Shown: positions 13,477 through 21,410, numbered from the stretch's first letter. The stretch: DNA of 23,257 bases from CAZHBA01 sp964530225 (GCA_964530225.1 CAZHBA010000008.1:1-23257), one strand, 5' to 3'. The notes: a model not told the origin generated them from the sequence alone. A program made the numbers and translations.

Positions 13477-14817
13477 TCACGCCGACACACGTTGCTTCTG
13501 CTGCTCGCGAATGACTAGTCCCTCGAAGAAGGCGTCGACCCGGTTGCGCATCTGCGCCTCGGAGACAACCCGCTGGTCCATCATGTCGGATTCTATGAAC
13601 AGGGTTGCAAGGCCGAGCTTCTCCGATGCCTGATAGCGCCGGTCGGCGAGGCCGGTGGAAACCGTCCGGCAGCTCTTGATCGGATGGTAGACGATACCGT
13701 CCAGCTTGAAGTCCGTCGTCGTCGCCTCGATTATCGGCGACTGATGAAACATGCTGTCCATGGCTTCGCGCACTGAGATCAACGTCCCCGAGGCGAGGCT
13801 TTCGATGGGATTGTCGATGTCGTATTCGTATCCCATTGAAGTACCACCGCCGGCGAACGAAAGGTAGGTCGAGGCGACAAATACGCCGCCCCAGCCCGCG
13901 AATAGATCGTTGAAGCGCCGAAATATTGGGTAGCACGGCACGCCGACGAAGGCGAGCCGGAAGCGCTGCTCGGCCGGTATGAAATCGCCGTCAACGTAGT
14001 TGAGAATTCCTATATCGTTTTCGGTTCGATAACTCATCTCCTTGACGAGATCTTTGAAGTAGGCTGCCCCTTCAGGCATCGCACGGAAGCAGTTGGCCAT
14101 GCCCAGGTAGATCGTACCATCGGCCAGCGCGCTGAACACCGCCGGCGAGTTCTGATTGAGCTCGATTACCCTATGCCAGCACCTGCTCATCTCGTTGGCG
14201 TGGCCCAGACACTCGCGGAACTTATCGATGTCGAACTTTTTGCCGGTGACCTTCTCGCAGACGCCGATTAGCTCCTTGATCTGTCCGACGACGTATTGCC
14301 GCTCGTAGGTAAAATCCTCGTCGCCCGGCTGGCTCGATGTACCAACCGAGCGCGTTCCCGGAATATCGATGGTCACGATCGGGATCTCGTACATCCGCTC
14401 CCAGATCTCGGCCCACTTGATGTAGGTGTTGCAGGCGTTGGTCAGCACAGCCACCGTTGGCTTGGGGATGGTGCCCATGGGGTGCTCGCCGCCGCGCAGC
14501 TGCATCGCCACGTCGGCCTTGACATAGCCACAAATGTCGGGCGAGTAACCGTAATCCTCGGCCTCGTTCAAATAAGTGTCCGAGGTCCGCCGGATCGCAG
14601 TCTGCAACGCATTCACCTCAGGGAAGACGACCGGTAGGTCGAAGCTCTTCAACACCTCGTTCATGCTGCCCATCACAAACACGTAGGCCGCGTCGCCCTT
14701 GGCCTCAGCGACATTCGTCAGGTTTGAAAACCATTCACGGAACAGCTTGGCACCGTCGCGTGCTCCGCGGCCGACGAGATCCTCTTTCCTGATCTCGGTT
14801 GAGTTCTCTGTTGTCAT
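13477..14817 (-). CDS. bcrB: Benzoyl-CoA reductase substrate subunit, BcrB/BadE/BzdO-like
   Basis: This is a 446-aa subunit of the HgdA/HgdB-related reductase core and the first gene of the operon. It has the segment MGSMNEVLKSFDLPVVFPEV (49-68), typical of the family, then YSPDICGYVKAD (Cys96), VLTNACNTYIKW (Cys129), FVGVPCYPIFRRFNDLF (Cys294) and HPIKSCRTVSTG (Cys383). It ends with FIESDMMDQRVVSEAQMRNR, where BcrB and BzdO have a similar E-x-D-x-x-D-x-R block. Several of the cysteines would hold the active-site [4Fe-4S] cluster. Length matches BcrB/BzdO (about 440 aa). About 58 bases separate it from the BcrC-like gene, and the remaining genes follow closely, so they form one transcript. 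The candidate operator at 14938-14962 lies upstream. Confidence 0.82.
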   Translation of the reverse strand: MTTENSTEIRKEDLVGRGARDGAKLFREWFSNLTNVAEAKGDAAYVFVMGSMNEVLKSFDLPVVFPEVNALQTAIRRTSDTYLNEAEDYGYSPDICGYVKADVAMQLRGGEHPMGTIPKPTVAVLTNACNTYIKWAEIWERMYEIPIVTIDIPGTRSVGTSSQPGDEDFTYERQYVVGQIKELIGVCEKVTGKKFDIDKFRECLGHANEMSRCWHRVIELNQNSPAVFSALADGTIYLGMANCFRAMPEGAAYFKDLVKEMSYRTENDIGILNYVDGDFIPAEQRFRLAFVGVPCYPIFRRFNDLFAGWGGVFVASTYLSFAGGGTSMGYEYDIDNPIESLASGTLISVREAMDSMFHQSPIIEATTTDFKLDGIVYHPIKSCRTVSTGLADRRYQASEKLGLATLFIESDMMDQRVVSEAQMRNRVDAFFEGLVIREQQKQRVSA

Positions 14818-15189
14818 TGAAGCTGTATTTCCGTGTTGCCGGACGTTTCCCGGGTTTTCACATCGGTCCGCTCGCTGTCCTCTGTACCGTTCCGTCGACA
14901 GTGCGGTGGTGCCAGGGGAAACTAAACCAATAAATCGGTACTGTAATACTTATTTATCGCAATATCCATACTATTTTTGAGACTATGTGAGATCGGCTAG
15001 ACGTGAGCAGAATAACTGGAAACGGGCATGAGTAGAAATGGGAACATGTTTACTGAGCTTTAGTGCCGGTAGGTGGTGGACAATAAAAACTAAAGTATGG
15101 TAGTAGAAAGTAGTATAATATTGTCAAACAGAAAAAATTTAGTAAAAATACATTAGGAATGATTGTATATAGAGGTGGTAACCTTACAA
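14818..15189. other. 372-bp AT-rich divergent intergenic region
   Basis: This gap separates the reductase operon (minus) from the Lrp-type regulator (plus). I see no gene here. The half next to the regulator (about 14925-15170) is far richer in A and T than the surrounding coding DNA and has several ATA/TAT-rich tracts. It contains the BadM-type candidate site at 14938-14962 and probably both promoters. No clear FNR box was found. Confidence 0.7.
14938..14962 (+). promoter_or_regulatory. Candidate operator for the BadM-like regulator (site 2)
   Basis: This site shares 19 of 25 bases with the site at 4467-4491, including GTAC, AATAC and TATTTA blocks in the same spacing. It lies 120 bases upstream of the first benzoyl-CoA reductase gene. 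Its core inverted repeat is weaker than in site 1 (four of six pairs). It also lies 227 bases upstream of the Lrp-type regulator start on the other side, but the reductase is the nearer gene. Confidence 0.5.
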
Positions 15190-15636
15190 ATGGAAAGTAG
15201 AGTGGATCAAATGGCGTGGCGGCTGCTGCGCGAATTACAAGCCGATGCGCGCCTATCGTTCAGCGAACTCGCCCGGCGGGTCGGTATGTCGACGCCGGCG
15301 GTCGCCGAGCGGGTCCGCCGCCTGGAGAATGCGGGCGCGATCGTCGGTTACCGGGCGGAGGTCGACCGGGCCCTCTTAGGGCGGCCTTTGGGTGCTTTTC
15401 TGCAGCTGACCGCGTCGGCGGCTAGTTATCAGCGCGTGATCGCCCTATGCGGATCGCTCGATTCGGTTATCGAATGCCATCACCTGACCGGCGAAGACTG
15501 TTTTCTTATTCGCCTGGCGGTGACCTCGGTGACCGAATTAGAGGACGTGATCGCGCGGTTTCGCCGCTTTGGTACCGCCCACACATCGATTGTGCTATCC
15601 TCGCCGGTTATCGATAAGCCAGCGTCAGCGCCGTAG
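15190..15636 (+). CDS. Lrp/AsnC-family transcriptional regulator
   Basis: This 148-aa regulator has an N-terminal helix-turn-helix (residues 8-50: LLRELQADARLSFSELARRV, then STPAVAERVRRLENAG) and a C-terminal ligand-binding RAM/AsnC domain (GAFLQLTAS, VIECHHLTGEDCFLIRLAV). I chose ATG 15190, which follows an AGAGGTGG ribosome site; the frame also allows a TTG at 15163. The gene lies 32 bases before meaB on the same strand, so the two probably share a transcript. It may sense an amino acid whose breakdown yields propionyl-CoA, such as valine or isoleucine. That is inference from the neighbours. Confidence 0.88.
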   Translation: MESRVDQMAWRLLRELQADARLSFSELARRVGMSTPAVAERVRRLENAGAIVGYRAEVDRALLGRPLGAFLQLTASAASYQRVIALCGSLDSVIECHHLTGEDCFLIRLAVTSVTELEDVIARFRRFGTAHTSIVLSSPVIDKPASAP

Positions 15637-15668
15637 CGGTAACGCAACCGAAGCGGTATGGATAGGTT

Positions 15669-16637
15669 ATGGAATTAGCTGAACAAGTGCGCGCCGGCGA
15701 CCGCCGGGCCTTGGCCCAGGCGATCACGCTGATCGAATCGACGCGCAAAGATCATCACCGCGAGGCGGAAGCGCTGTTGGAGGCGCTGCTGCCCCACACC
15801 AGAAAGTCGGTACGCCTGGGTATTTCGGGCGTTCCGGGTGTGGGAAAATCGACCTTCATCGAGGCCTTCGGCCAATATCTGATCGAAGCTGGCCACCGGG
15901 TTGCTGTGCTCGCCGTCGATCCGTCGTCGCAGATCAGCGGCGGCTCGATCCTCGGCGACAAGACCCGCATGGAACAGCTAGCCCAATCGCTACAGGCCTT
16001 CATCCGGCCGACACCAACGGCAGGCACCCAGGGCGGCGTCGCCCGGTGCACCCGCGAGGCGATGCTGGTGTGCGAGGCCGCCGGCTTCGACGTGGTCTTG
16101 GTCGAGACCGTCGGCGTTGGTCAATCGGAAACGGCGGTCGTCGGCATGGTGGATATGTTCCTACTCATGTTGCTGCCTGGCAGCGGCGATGAGCTGCAGG
16201 GATTTAAGCGCGGTATCGTCGAGTTGGCCGATCTGGTGATCGTCAACAAGGCAGACCAGGATCTACTCGAAGCCGCCGGCCGGGTTGCCGTGGAATATGC
16301 TAACGCGCTGCAATTTCTAACCCCGGCGTCTCCCGGTTGGACGCCTCGGGTGGTCACCTGTTCGGCCCTGGAAGGCACGGGAATAGATGGGATTTGGCAG
16401 ATCGTCGAGGAATACCGCGCAGCCATGGCGGAAGGGGGTGCCTTTGAGGAGCGGCGGTCGAAGCAGGCGCGGAACTGGATGTGGCGCGAGGTGGACGACA
16501 GCTTACTGGCGTCGTTCCGTGCCCATCCGGCGGTGGCGGCGCGGATTGCCGAATTAGAGGGACAGGTCGAGACCGGCACGCTAACCTCGGCGGCGGCGGC
16601 AAAGGCACTGATGGCTGCCTTTCGGCAATCTATATAG
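15669..16637 (+). CDS. meaB: Methylmalonyl-CoA mutase-associated GTPase MeaB
   Basis: This 322-aa G3E-type P-loop GTPase protects methylmalonyl-CoA mutase and gates loading and off-loading of its B12 cofactor. GTPase motifs are all present: Walker A GVPGVGKST (54-62), the Mg-binding switch region with LAVDPSSQ (81-88), ETVGVGQSE (146-154) and the guanine-specificity NKAD (193-196). The length and the C-terminal helical dimerisation arm are as in the family. It follows the Lrp-type regulator. Its partner mutase is at 1268-3424, about 12 kb away, with the aromatic-degradation module between them. Confidence 0.95.
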   Translation: MELAEQVRAGDRRALAQAITLIESTRKDHHREAEALLEALLPHTRKSVRLGISGVPGVGKSTFIEAFGQYLIEAGHRVAVLAVDPSSQISGGSILGDKTRMEQLAQSLQAFIRPTPTAGTQGGVARCTREAMLVCEAAGFDVVLVETVGVGQSETAVVGMVDMFLLMLLPGSGDELQGFKRGIVELADLVIVNKADQDLLEAAGRVAVEYANALQFLTPASPGWTPRVVTCSALEGTGIDGIWQIVEEYRAAMAEGGAFEERRSKQARNWMWREVDDSLLASFRAHPAVAARIAELEGQVETGTLTSAAAAKALMAAFRQSI

Positions 16638-16674
16638 GGGTCATATAAGGGTCCACTGGGGCGAATCTTGGGGC

Positions 16675-16703
16675 TTGACCGGCCAAACCCCGTCGGTTAA
16701 TAC
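16675..16703 (+). promoter_or_regulatory. Possible rpmB promoter
   Basis: TTGACC (16675-16680) and TAATAC (16698-16703) are 17 bases apart, just upstream of the stem-loop before rpmB. The -35 is strong; the -10 is only fair. If it is real, transcription would start inside the first arm of that stem-loop. Confidence 0.35.
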
Positions 16704-16705
16704 CG

Positions 16706-16746
16706 CCGCTCATTGGGCCGGTCGAACTGGCCTGAGCGGAATTTTT
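16706..16746 (+). promoter_or_regulatory. Long stem-loop with T-run directly before rpmB
   Basis: CCGCTCA (16706-16712) pairs with TGAGCGG (16733-16739), and inside it GGCCGGT (16716-16722) pairs with ACTGGCC (16726-16732) with one G-T pair and a three-base loop. AATTTTT follows at once, and the L28 ribosome site GGAG begins at 16747. The form is that of an intrinsic terminator for meaB, but its T-run touches the ribosome site of the next gene. It could be a meaB terminator, an attenuator, or a protective 5' structure of the rpmB mRNA. Confidence 0.55.
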
Positions 16747-16757
16747 GGAGAAACTTT

Positions 16758-17048
16758 ATGGCTCGCCGATGCAGCGTGACCGGTAAAGGTGTTATGACTG
16801 GCAACAATGTCAGCCATGCGAACAACAGGTCGCGCCGCCGGTTTTTGCCGAATCTGCAGCCCATGTCGCTGTATAGCGAGGCCCTCAATCAGTCGGTCCG
16901 CATGCGCCTCAGCACGGCCGCCACCCGCACTATCGAGCACAAGGGTGGCCTGGATGCCTACCTGCAAGACACTGCCGTGGCGGATCTGCCCAAGGAATTG
17001 CGGCGCCTGAAAAAGCAGTTGGCCAAGCTCGAGACCGCCGAAGCTTAA
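16758..17048 (+). CDS. rpmB: 50S ribosomal protein L28
   Basis: This 96-aa basic protein of the large ribosomal subunit has the typical L28 start MARRCSVTGKGVMTGNNVSH, then NNRSRRRFLPNLQ and the RMRLSTAATRTIEHKGGLDA segment. The C-terminal Lys/Leu-rich helix (LPKELRRLKKQLAKLE) is the longer alphaproteobacterial form. ATG 16758 follows GGAG; the frame is open to 16713 but the extra residues are not L28-like. It stands alone between a stem-loop and its own terminator. Confidence 0.96.
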   Translation: MARRCSVTGKGVMTGNNVSHANNRSRRRFLPNLQPMSLYSEALNQSVRMRLSTAATRTIEHKGGLDAYLQDTAVADLPKELRRLKKQLAKLETAEA

Positions 17049-17079
17049 AACAGTACCCAAGTGGAATTGAGTTCCATCG

Positions 17080-17104
17080 AGCCCGCTTCGCGCGGGCTTT
17101 TTTG
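17080..17104 (+). terminator. Intrinsic terminator of rpmB
   Basis: AGCCCGC (17080-17086), loop TTCGC, GCGGGCT (17092-17098) and then a run of T form a classic GC-rich hairpin terminator, about 30 bases after the L28 stop. Confidence 0.85.
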
Positions 17105-17182
17105 TTGCCACCGCGCTATACCATCGCGCTGGACCTTTGCGCCGGTTTTATCGATCTTTGCCACTGACTGAAGAGTAGTCCC

Positions 17183-18421
17183 GTGATGGCCGACTATCCC
17201 GGCTTTACCTTTACCGTCGAACATCAAACCACTGCCGACTCGGCGTGGCCGGCGGCGGCGCGTGCTGGCTGGCTGCAAACGCCCCATGGCGATATTGAAA
17301 CGCCGGCGTTCGTGTTTTGCGCCACGCGCGGTGCCATCCGCGGCGTGACGCCGGAGCAGATGCGCGCCGCGCAAACCCAAATCATCCTCGGTAACACCTA
17401 TCACTTGATGCTACAGCCCGGCGGCGAGGCGGTGGCGCGTCTCGGCGGCCTGCACGCCTTGATGGGCTGGGACGGTCCGCTGCTGACCGATTCTGGTGGC
17501 TTCCAGATTTTTTCCCTTGGCGGCGGTTCGGCTTCAGCGGAGATCAAAGGTAACCGTAACAGCGAACGGTCGCGCATGCTGCTCGCCATCGATGAGGAGG
17601 GGGCCGTCTTCCGCTCCTATATCGACGGCAGTACGCATACCCTGACGCCGGAGGATTCGATCCGGGTGCAACGGCAACTGGGCGCCGACATTATTCTGGT
17701 GCTCGACGAGTGCTCGCCCTACGAGGTCGAGCGCGACTATACGGCTAATTCCATGGCGCTGACCCACCGCTGGGCCGAGCGCAGCGTCGCCGAGTTTGCC
17801 TGCACGGCCGAAGGCTCAGCCGGTCCGCAGGCGCTGTACGGTATCGTGCAGGGTGGCGTGTACGAGGATTTGCGCCGCGAGAGCGCCGAGTTTACGGCCA
17901 ACCAATCCTATTTCGGCCATGCCATCGGCGGTTGCTTGGGTAGCGATACGTTCGAATTAGAGGGCGTTGTCGCCATGGCCATGGCGCCTCTGAACGCTGC
18001 GACCGGAACACCGCGCCCTGTACATCTTCTTGGCATCGGTGGCGCGCGCGATATCTGGGATGGCGTGGCGAAGGGTATCGACACCTTCGATTGCGTCAAC
18101 CCGACACGCTTGGCGCGCCATGGTAGCGCCTATTTACGCCCGGTATTTGCCGAGAATAACGACAACCGCGACCACGTGAATTTAAAAAACGCCCGCTTCC
18201 GCGACGACGACGGCCCACTCGATCCCGAATGCCAGTGCTACACCTGCCGGACCTTCAGCCGGTCCTATTTGCACCACCTCATCAAGGCCGGCGAAATCAC
18301 CGCCACCCAGTATCTGGCGATCCACAATGTGGCGTTCATGAACCGGCTGATGGCTGACGTGCGCGCGGCTATTCGCGCCGGCGACTACGCCGCCGCGCGA
18401 GCCCGTTGGTTCGCCGCTTGA
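17183..18421 (+). CDS. tgt: Queuine/preQ1 tRNA-guanine transglycosylase
   Basis: This enzyme exchanges guanine-34 of GUN-anticodon tRNAs for a queuosine precursor. At 412 aa it is longer than usual (about 375-385). The general acid/base Asp103 lies in DSGGFQIFSL and the nucleophile Asp303 in DTFDCVNPTR. Zn is held by Cys350, Cys352, Cys355 (CQCYTC) and probably His381. Two features are odd. There are about 20 extra residues after DSGGFQIFSL (115-135, with charged GNRNSERSRM). The usual substrate loop GGLAVGE is replaced by GGCLGSD (249-255). GTG 17183 and ATG 17186 are both possible starts. The gene converges with cobT. Confidence 0.92.
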   Translation: MMADYPGFTFTVEHQTTADSAWPAAARAGWLQTPHGDIETPAFVFCATRGAIRGVTPEQMRAAQTQIILGNTYHLMLQPGGEAVARLGGLHALMGWDGPLLTDSGGFQIFSLGGGSASAEIKGNRNSERSRMLLAIDEEGAVFRSYIDGSTHTLTPEDSIRVQRQLGADIILVLDECSPYEVERDYTANSMALTHRWAERSVAEFACTAEGSAGPQALYGIVQGGVYEDLRRESAEFTANQSYFGHAIGGCLGSDTFELEGVVAMAMAPLNAATGTPRPVHLLGIGGARDIWDGVAKGIDTFDCVNPTRLARHGSAYLRPVFAENNDNRDHVNLKNARFRDDDGPLDPECQCYTCRTFSRSYLHHLIKAGEITATQYLAIHNVAFMNRLMADVRAAIRAGDYAAARARWFAA

Positions 18422-18444
18422 CGGGTGTTAGCTAGATAGGGTGC

Positions 18445-20322
18445 CTACGCCACGCGGCGCATGCGTCCTTGGTTGCGCGCCGGGACATTTTCTTCTTCCT
18501 CGAACAGCTCGGCCAATTGGTCCATGACCGCGCCCCCGAGCTGCTCGGCATCGACAATGGTGACCGCGCGCCGGTAATAACGGGTGACGTCATGACCGAT
18601 GCCGATGGCTAGCAATTCGACCGGTGAGTAGCCTTCGACCCACTCAATCACCTGGCGCAGGTGGCGCTCAAGATAGTTGCCAGCGTTCACCGAAAGCGTC
18701 GAATCGTCGACCGGAGCACCGTCGGAAATAATTACCAGAATACGCCGCTGCTCCGACCGCGCCAGTAACCGGTCGTGTGCCCAGATCAAGGCCTCGCCGT
18801 CGATGTTCTCCTTCAGCAGTCCTTCGCGCAGCATCAGGCCAAGATTTTTGCGCGCGCGCCGCCACGGAGCATCGGCCGACTTGTAGACGATATGACGCAG
18901 ATCGTTGAGCCGTCCCGGTCCGCTGGACTTGCCGCCGCCAAGCCATTTTTCGCGGGCCTGTCCGCCTTTCCAGGCGCGCGTCGTGAAGCCGAGAATTTCG
19001 ACCTTCACGCCACAGCGTTCAAGCGTGCGGGCGAGAATATCGGCGCTCATGGCGGCGACCGAGATTGGCCGTCCGCGCATCGATCCGGAATTATCGATCA
19101 GTAGCGACACCACTGTGTCGCGGAAATTAGTGTCTTTTTCTTGCTTGAAGCTCAGCGGATGGGTGGGATTGGTGACCACACGAGATAGCCGTCCGGTATC
19201 AAGCAAGCCTTCCTCCAGGTCAAAGTCCCACGAGCGGGTTTGCTTGGCCATCAAACGCCGTTGCAAGCGGTTGGCCAGGCGCGAAATCACACTCTGCAGG
19301 TGCCCGATCTGCTGGTCGAGCTGCTGGCGTAGACGGTTCAGCTCGTCGGCATCGCACAACTCGTCGGCTTCGATTACCTCGTCGAATTCGGTGGTGAACG
19401 CCGAATAGTTAAACCGGTTGGCCTGATTGTGCAGGTTATCGGGCGGACGCCAGGGCTGGCCCGGCGCATCGGGATCTTCCTCGCCGGTACCCGGTTGCAG
19501 TTCGCCATCACCATCTTCGGTCGGCAGTTCGGAATCGTTGAACTGGTCGTCGCCCTCTTGTTGTTCGCCGTTGCCGTCGGTCGCCGCCGCCTCACCCTCG
19601 GTATCGCCTTCGCCGGTTTGCTCGCCTTCCGCCGACTCTTGGTTTTCGCCTTCCTGATCGTCGGTCTCCGGCGCCGCGTTCATCTCGTCGTCGGCGAAGC
19701 CGAGATTGGAGATCATGCGCCGTACGACATTCTGGAAGTGCGCCTGATCGTGCAGATTTTTCTCAAGCTCTCCGAGCGTTGGGCCGATTTTCGATTCAAT
19801 GAACGGCCGCCATAAATCGACCATATTGCGGGCCGAGGGCGGCGGATTGCGTCCGGTTATGGCCTCGCGCGCCAGCAGCCCAACCGCTTCGGCTATCGGC
19901 GCCTGCTCGCGTTCTGTGACCCGCGCATACCCCTTGCTGCGGCAGCGATCTTCGATCGCCGCGTCGAGATTATTCGCCACCCCCGCCATGTGCTCCGCAC
20001 CGATTGCCTCTACGCGGACCTGTTCGACGGTATCGTAAAGCGCTTGCGCCGCCGACGTTACCGGCATGCGCTCGGAGTGAAGCACCGAATTATGGTGGCG
20101 CTGGCGCAGCGCCAGCGAGTCGGATTCGCCTCGTGCGACGCAGACCTCTTCATAAGGTAGGTCGCGGCTGGGCAACGGCAGGCGCGCCTCATCCCCCAGC
20201 AAGCTGGCAGCGTCGGGCGTGAAGGTTACCGAGAGCTCGGCGTTGCGCGATATCGCCCGCATCGCCGCTGCGGTGACGCGCCGGAATTCCTCGATCGGAT
20301 CGTTATTGCTGCCTTTGACCAT
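18445..20322 (-). CDS. cobT: Aerobic cobaltochelatase subunit CobT
   Basis: This 625-aa subunit of the CobNST chelatase inserts Co(II) into hydrogenobyrinate a,c-diamide in aerobic cobalamin synthesis. It has an N-terminal helical part (1-205) and a long acidic Glu/Asp/Gly linker (about 215-285, typical of CobT). A C-terminal VWA domain carries the metal site D410-NSGS (LLIDNSGSMRGRP) and IISDGAPVDDSTL. It lies 24 bases after cobS in the same operon. The length matches the family (about 630 aa). The reaction supplies the cofactor of the mutase in this window. Confidence 0.95.
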   Translation of the reverse strand: MVKGSNNDPIEEFRRVTAAAMRAISRNAELSVTFTPDAASLLGDEARLPLPSRDLPYEEVCVARGESDSLALRQRHHNSVLHSERMPVTSAAQALYDTVEQVRVEAIGAEHMAGVANNLDAAIEDRCRSKGYARVTEREQAPIAEAVGLLAREAITGRNPPPSARNMVDLWRPFIESKIGPTLGELEKNLHDQAHFQNVVRRMISNLGFADDEMNAAPETDDQEGENQESAEGEQTGEGDTEGEAAATDGNGEQQEGDDQFNDSELPTEDGDGELQPGTGEEDPDAPGQPWRPPDNLHNQANRFNYSAFTTEFDEVIEADELCDADELNRLRQQLDQQIGHLQSVISRLANRLQRRLMAKQTRSWDFDLEEGLLDTGRLSRVVTNPTHPLSFKQEKDTNFRDTVVSLLIDNSGSMRGRPISVAAMSADILARTLERCGVKVEILGFTTRAWKGGQAREKWLGGGKSSGPGRLNDLRHIVYKSADAPWRRARKNLGLMLREGLLKENIDGEALIWAHDRLLARSEQRRILVIISDGAPVDDSTLSVNAGNYLERHLRQVIEWVEGYSPVELLAIGIGHDVTRYYRRAVTIVDAEQLGGAVMDQLAELFEEEENVPARNQGRMRRVA

Positions 20323-20346
20323 GGTGTGAGTGCGCCTGCGGCTTGC

Positions 20347-21372
20347 CTATTGTTCGCTGGGCTGGGCCACGGCGCCATCGGAAAGCTCGGTCCCAAAGCA
20401 CCGCTGGTAGTACTCGGCCACGGTCGAGCGTTCGACCTCGTCACACTTGTTCAAGAAGGTGACGCGGAAGCCCAGGGCGATCGATTCGAAGATTCTCGCA
20501 TTGTCGGCCCAGGTAATCACCGTACGCGGCGACATCACCGTCGATATATCGCCGGCGACGAAACCGGCGCGGGTCAACTCGGCTGTCGCCACCATGGCGG
20601 CCACGGTCTTGCGGCCTTCCTCATTGTCGTATTGGGGGCTCTTGGCGAGCACGATGTCGACTTCCTGCTCGTGTGGTAGATAGTTTAGCGTGGTGACGAT
20701 ATTCCAGCGGTCCATCTGTGCCTGGTTGATCTGCTGGGTGCCGTGGTAGAGGCCCGTGGTATCGCCGAGGCCGACTGTATTCGCAGTGGCGAACAGCCGG
20801 AAGCTCGAATGTGGCCGGATCACTTTGTTCTGGTCGAGCAGGGTCAGCTTACTGTCGGCTTCGAGAACGCGCTGAATCACGAACATGACGTCGGGCCGTC
20901 CGGCATCGTATTCGTCGAACACTAGGGCGCAGGAGTGTTGCAAGGTCCAGGGTAGCAGGCCTTCGCGGAACTCAGTGACCTGCTGGCCGTCGCGCAAGAC
21001 GATCGCGTCTTTACCGATCAGGTCTATGCGGCTGATATGGCTGTCGAGATTGACGCGGATGCACGGCCAGTTGAGACGAGCAGCGACCTGCTCGATATGG
21101 GTTGACTTGCCGGTGCCATGGTAGCCTTGGATCAAGACACGCCGATTGTGAGAGAAACCGGCGAGGATCGCCAAAGTCGTGTCGTGGTCGAAACGGTAGG
21201 CTTCATCTAGCTCAGGAACGTGGATGGTGTGCTCGGAAAAGGCCGGAATCTCCATATCGGTATCGACGCCGAAAACCTGCCGTGCCGAAACCGTCATGTC
21301 CGGGGCAGCATTTGCCGGCATATCGGCTTCAGCAAAAGTCTCGGTCGATACCGTTGGTTCTGTAGAATCCAT
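20347..21372 (-). CDS. cobS: Aerobic cobaltochelatase subunit CobS
   Basis: This 341-aa AAA+ ATPase of the MoxR-like type is the motor of the CobNST chelatase together with CobT. Walker A is GYHGTGKST (83-91), Walker B CALVFDEYD (148-156), and the sensor region is RLFATANTVGLGD. The N-terminal segment ARQVFGVDTDMEIPAFSE is the CobS signature. The ATG at 21372 has a GGAAG site seven bases upstream. It lies 38 bases downstream of the J-domain gene on the same strand, the common alphaproteobacterial order. Confidence 0.95.
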   Translation of the reverse strand: MDSTEPTVSTETFAEADMPANAAPDMTVSARQVFGVDTDMEIPAFSEHTIHVPELDEAYRFDHDTTLAILAGFSHNRRVLIQGYHGTGKSTHIEQVAARLNWPCIRVNLDSHISRIDLIGKDAIVLRDGQQVTEFREGLLPWTLQHSCALVFDEYDAGRPDVMFVIQRVLEADSKLTLLDQNKVIRPHSSFRLFATANTVGLGDTTGLYHGTQQINQAQMDRWNIVTTLNYLPHEQEVDIVLAKSPQYDNEEGRKTVAAMVATAELTRAGFVAGDISTVMSPRTVITWADNARIFESIALGFRVTFLNKCDEVERSTVAEYYQRCFGTELSDGAVAQPSEQ

Positions 21373-21410
21373 CGAAACTTCCAGTTTTTTATTAGGGTTA
21401 ATTGTACTTA

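Noticed and set aside
14975..14990. Possible FNR/AadR-type box upstream of the reductase operon
   Set aside because: TTGAG-ACTA-TGTGA matches only one half of TTGAT-N4-ATCAA; the other half does not fit.
19429..19815. 128-residue plus-strand frame with hydrophobic stretches inside cobT
   Set aside because: It is the complement of the acidic Glu/Asp-rich linker of CobT, which reads as Leu/Phe/Val on the other strand; an artefact.
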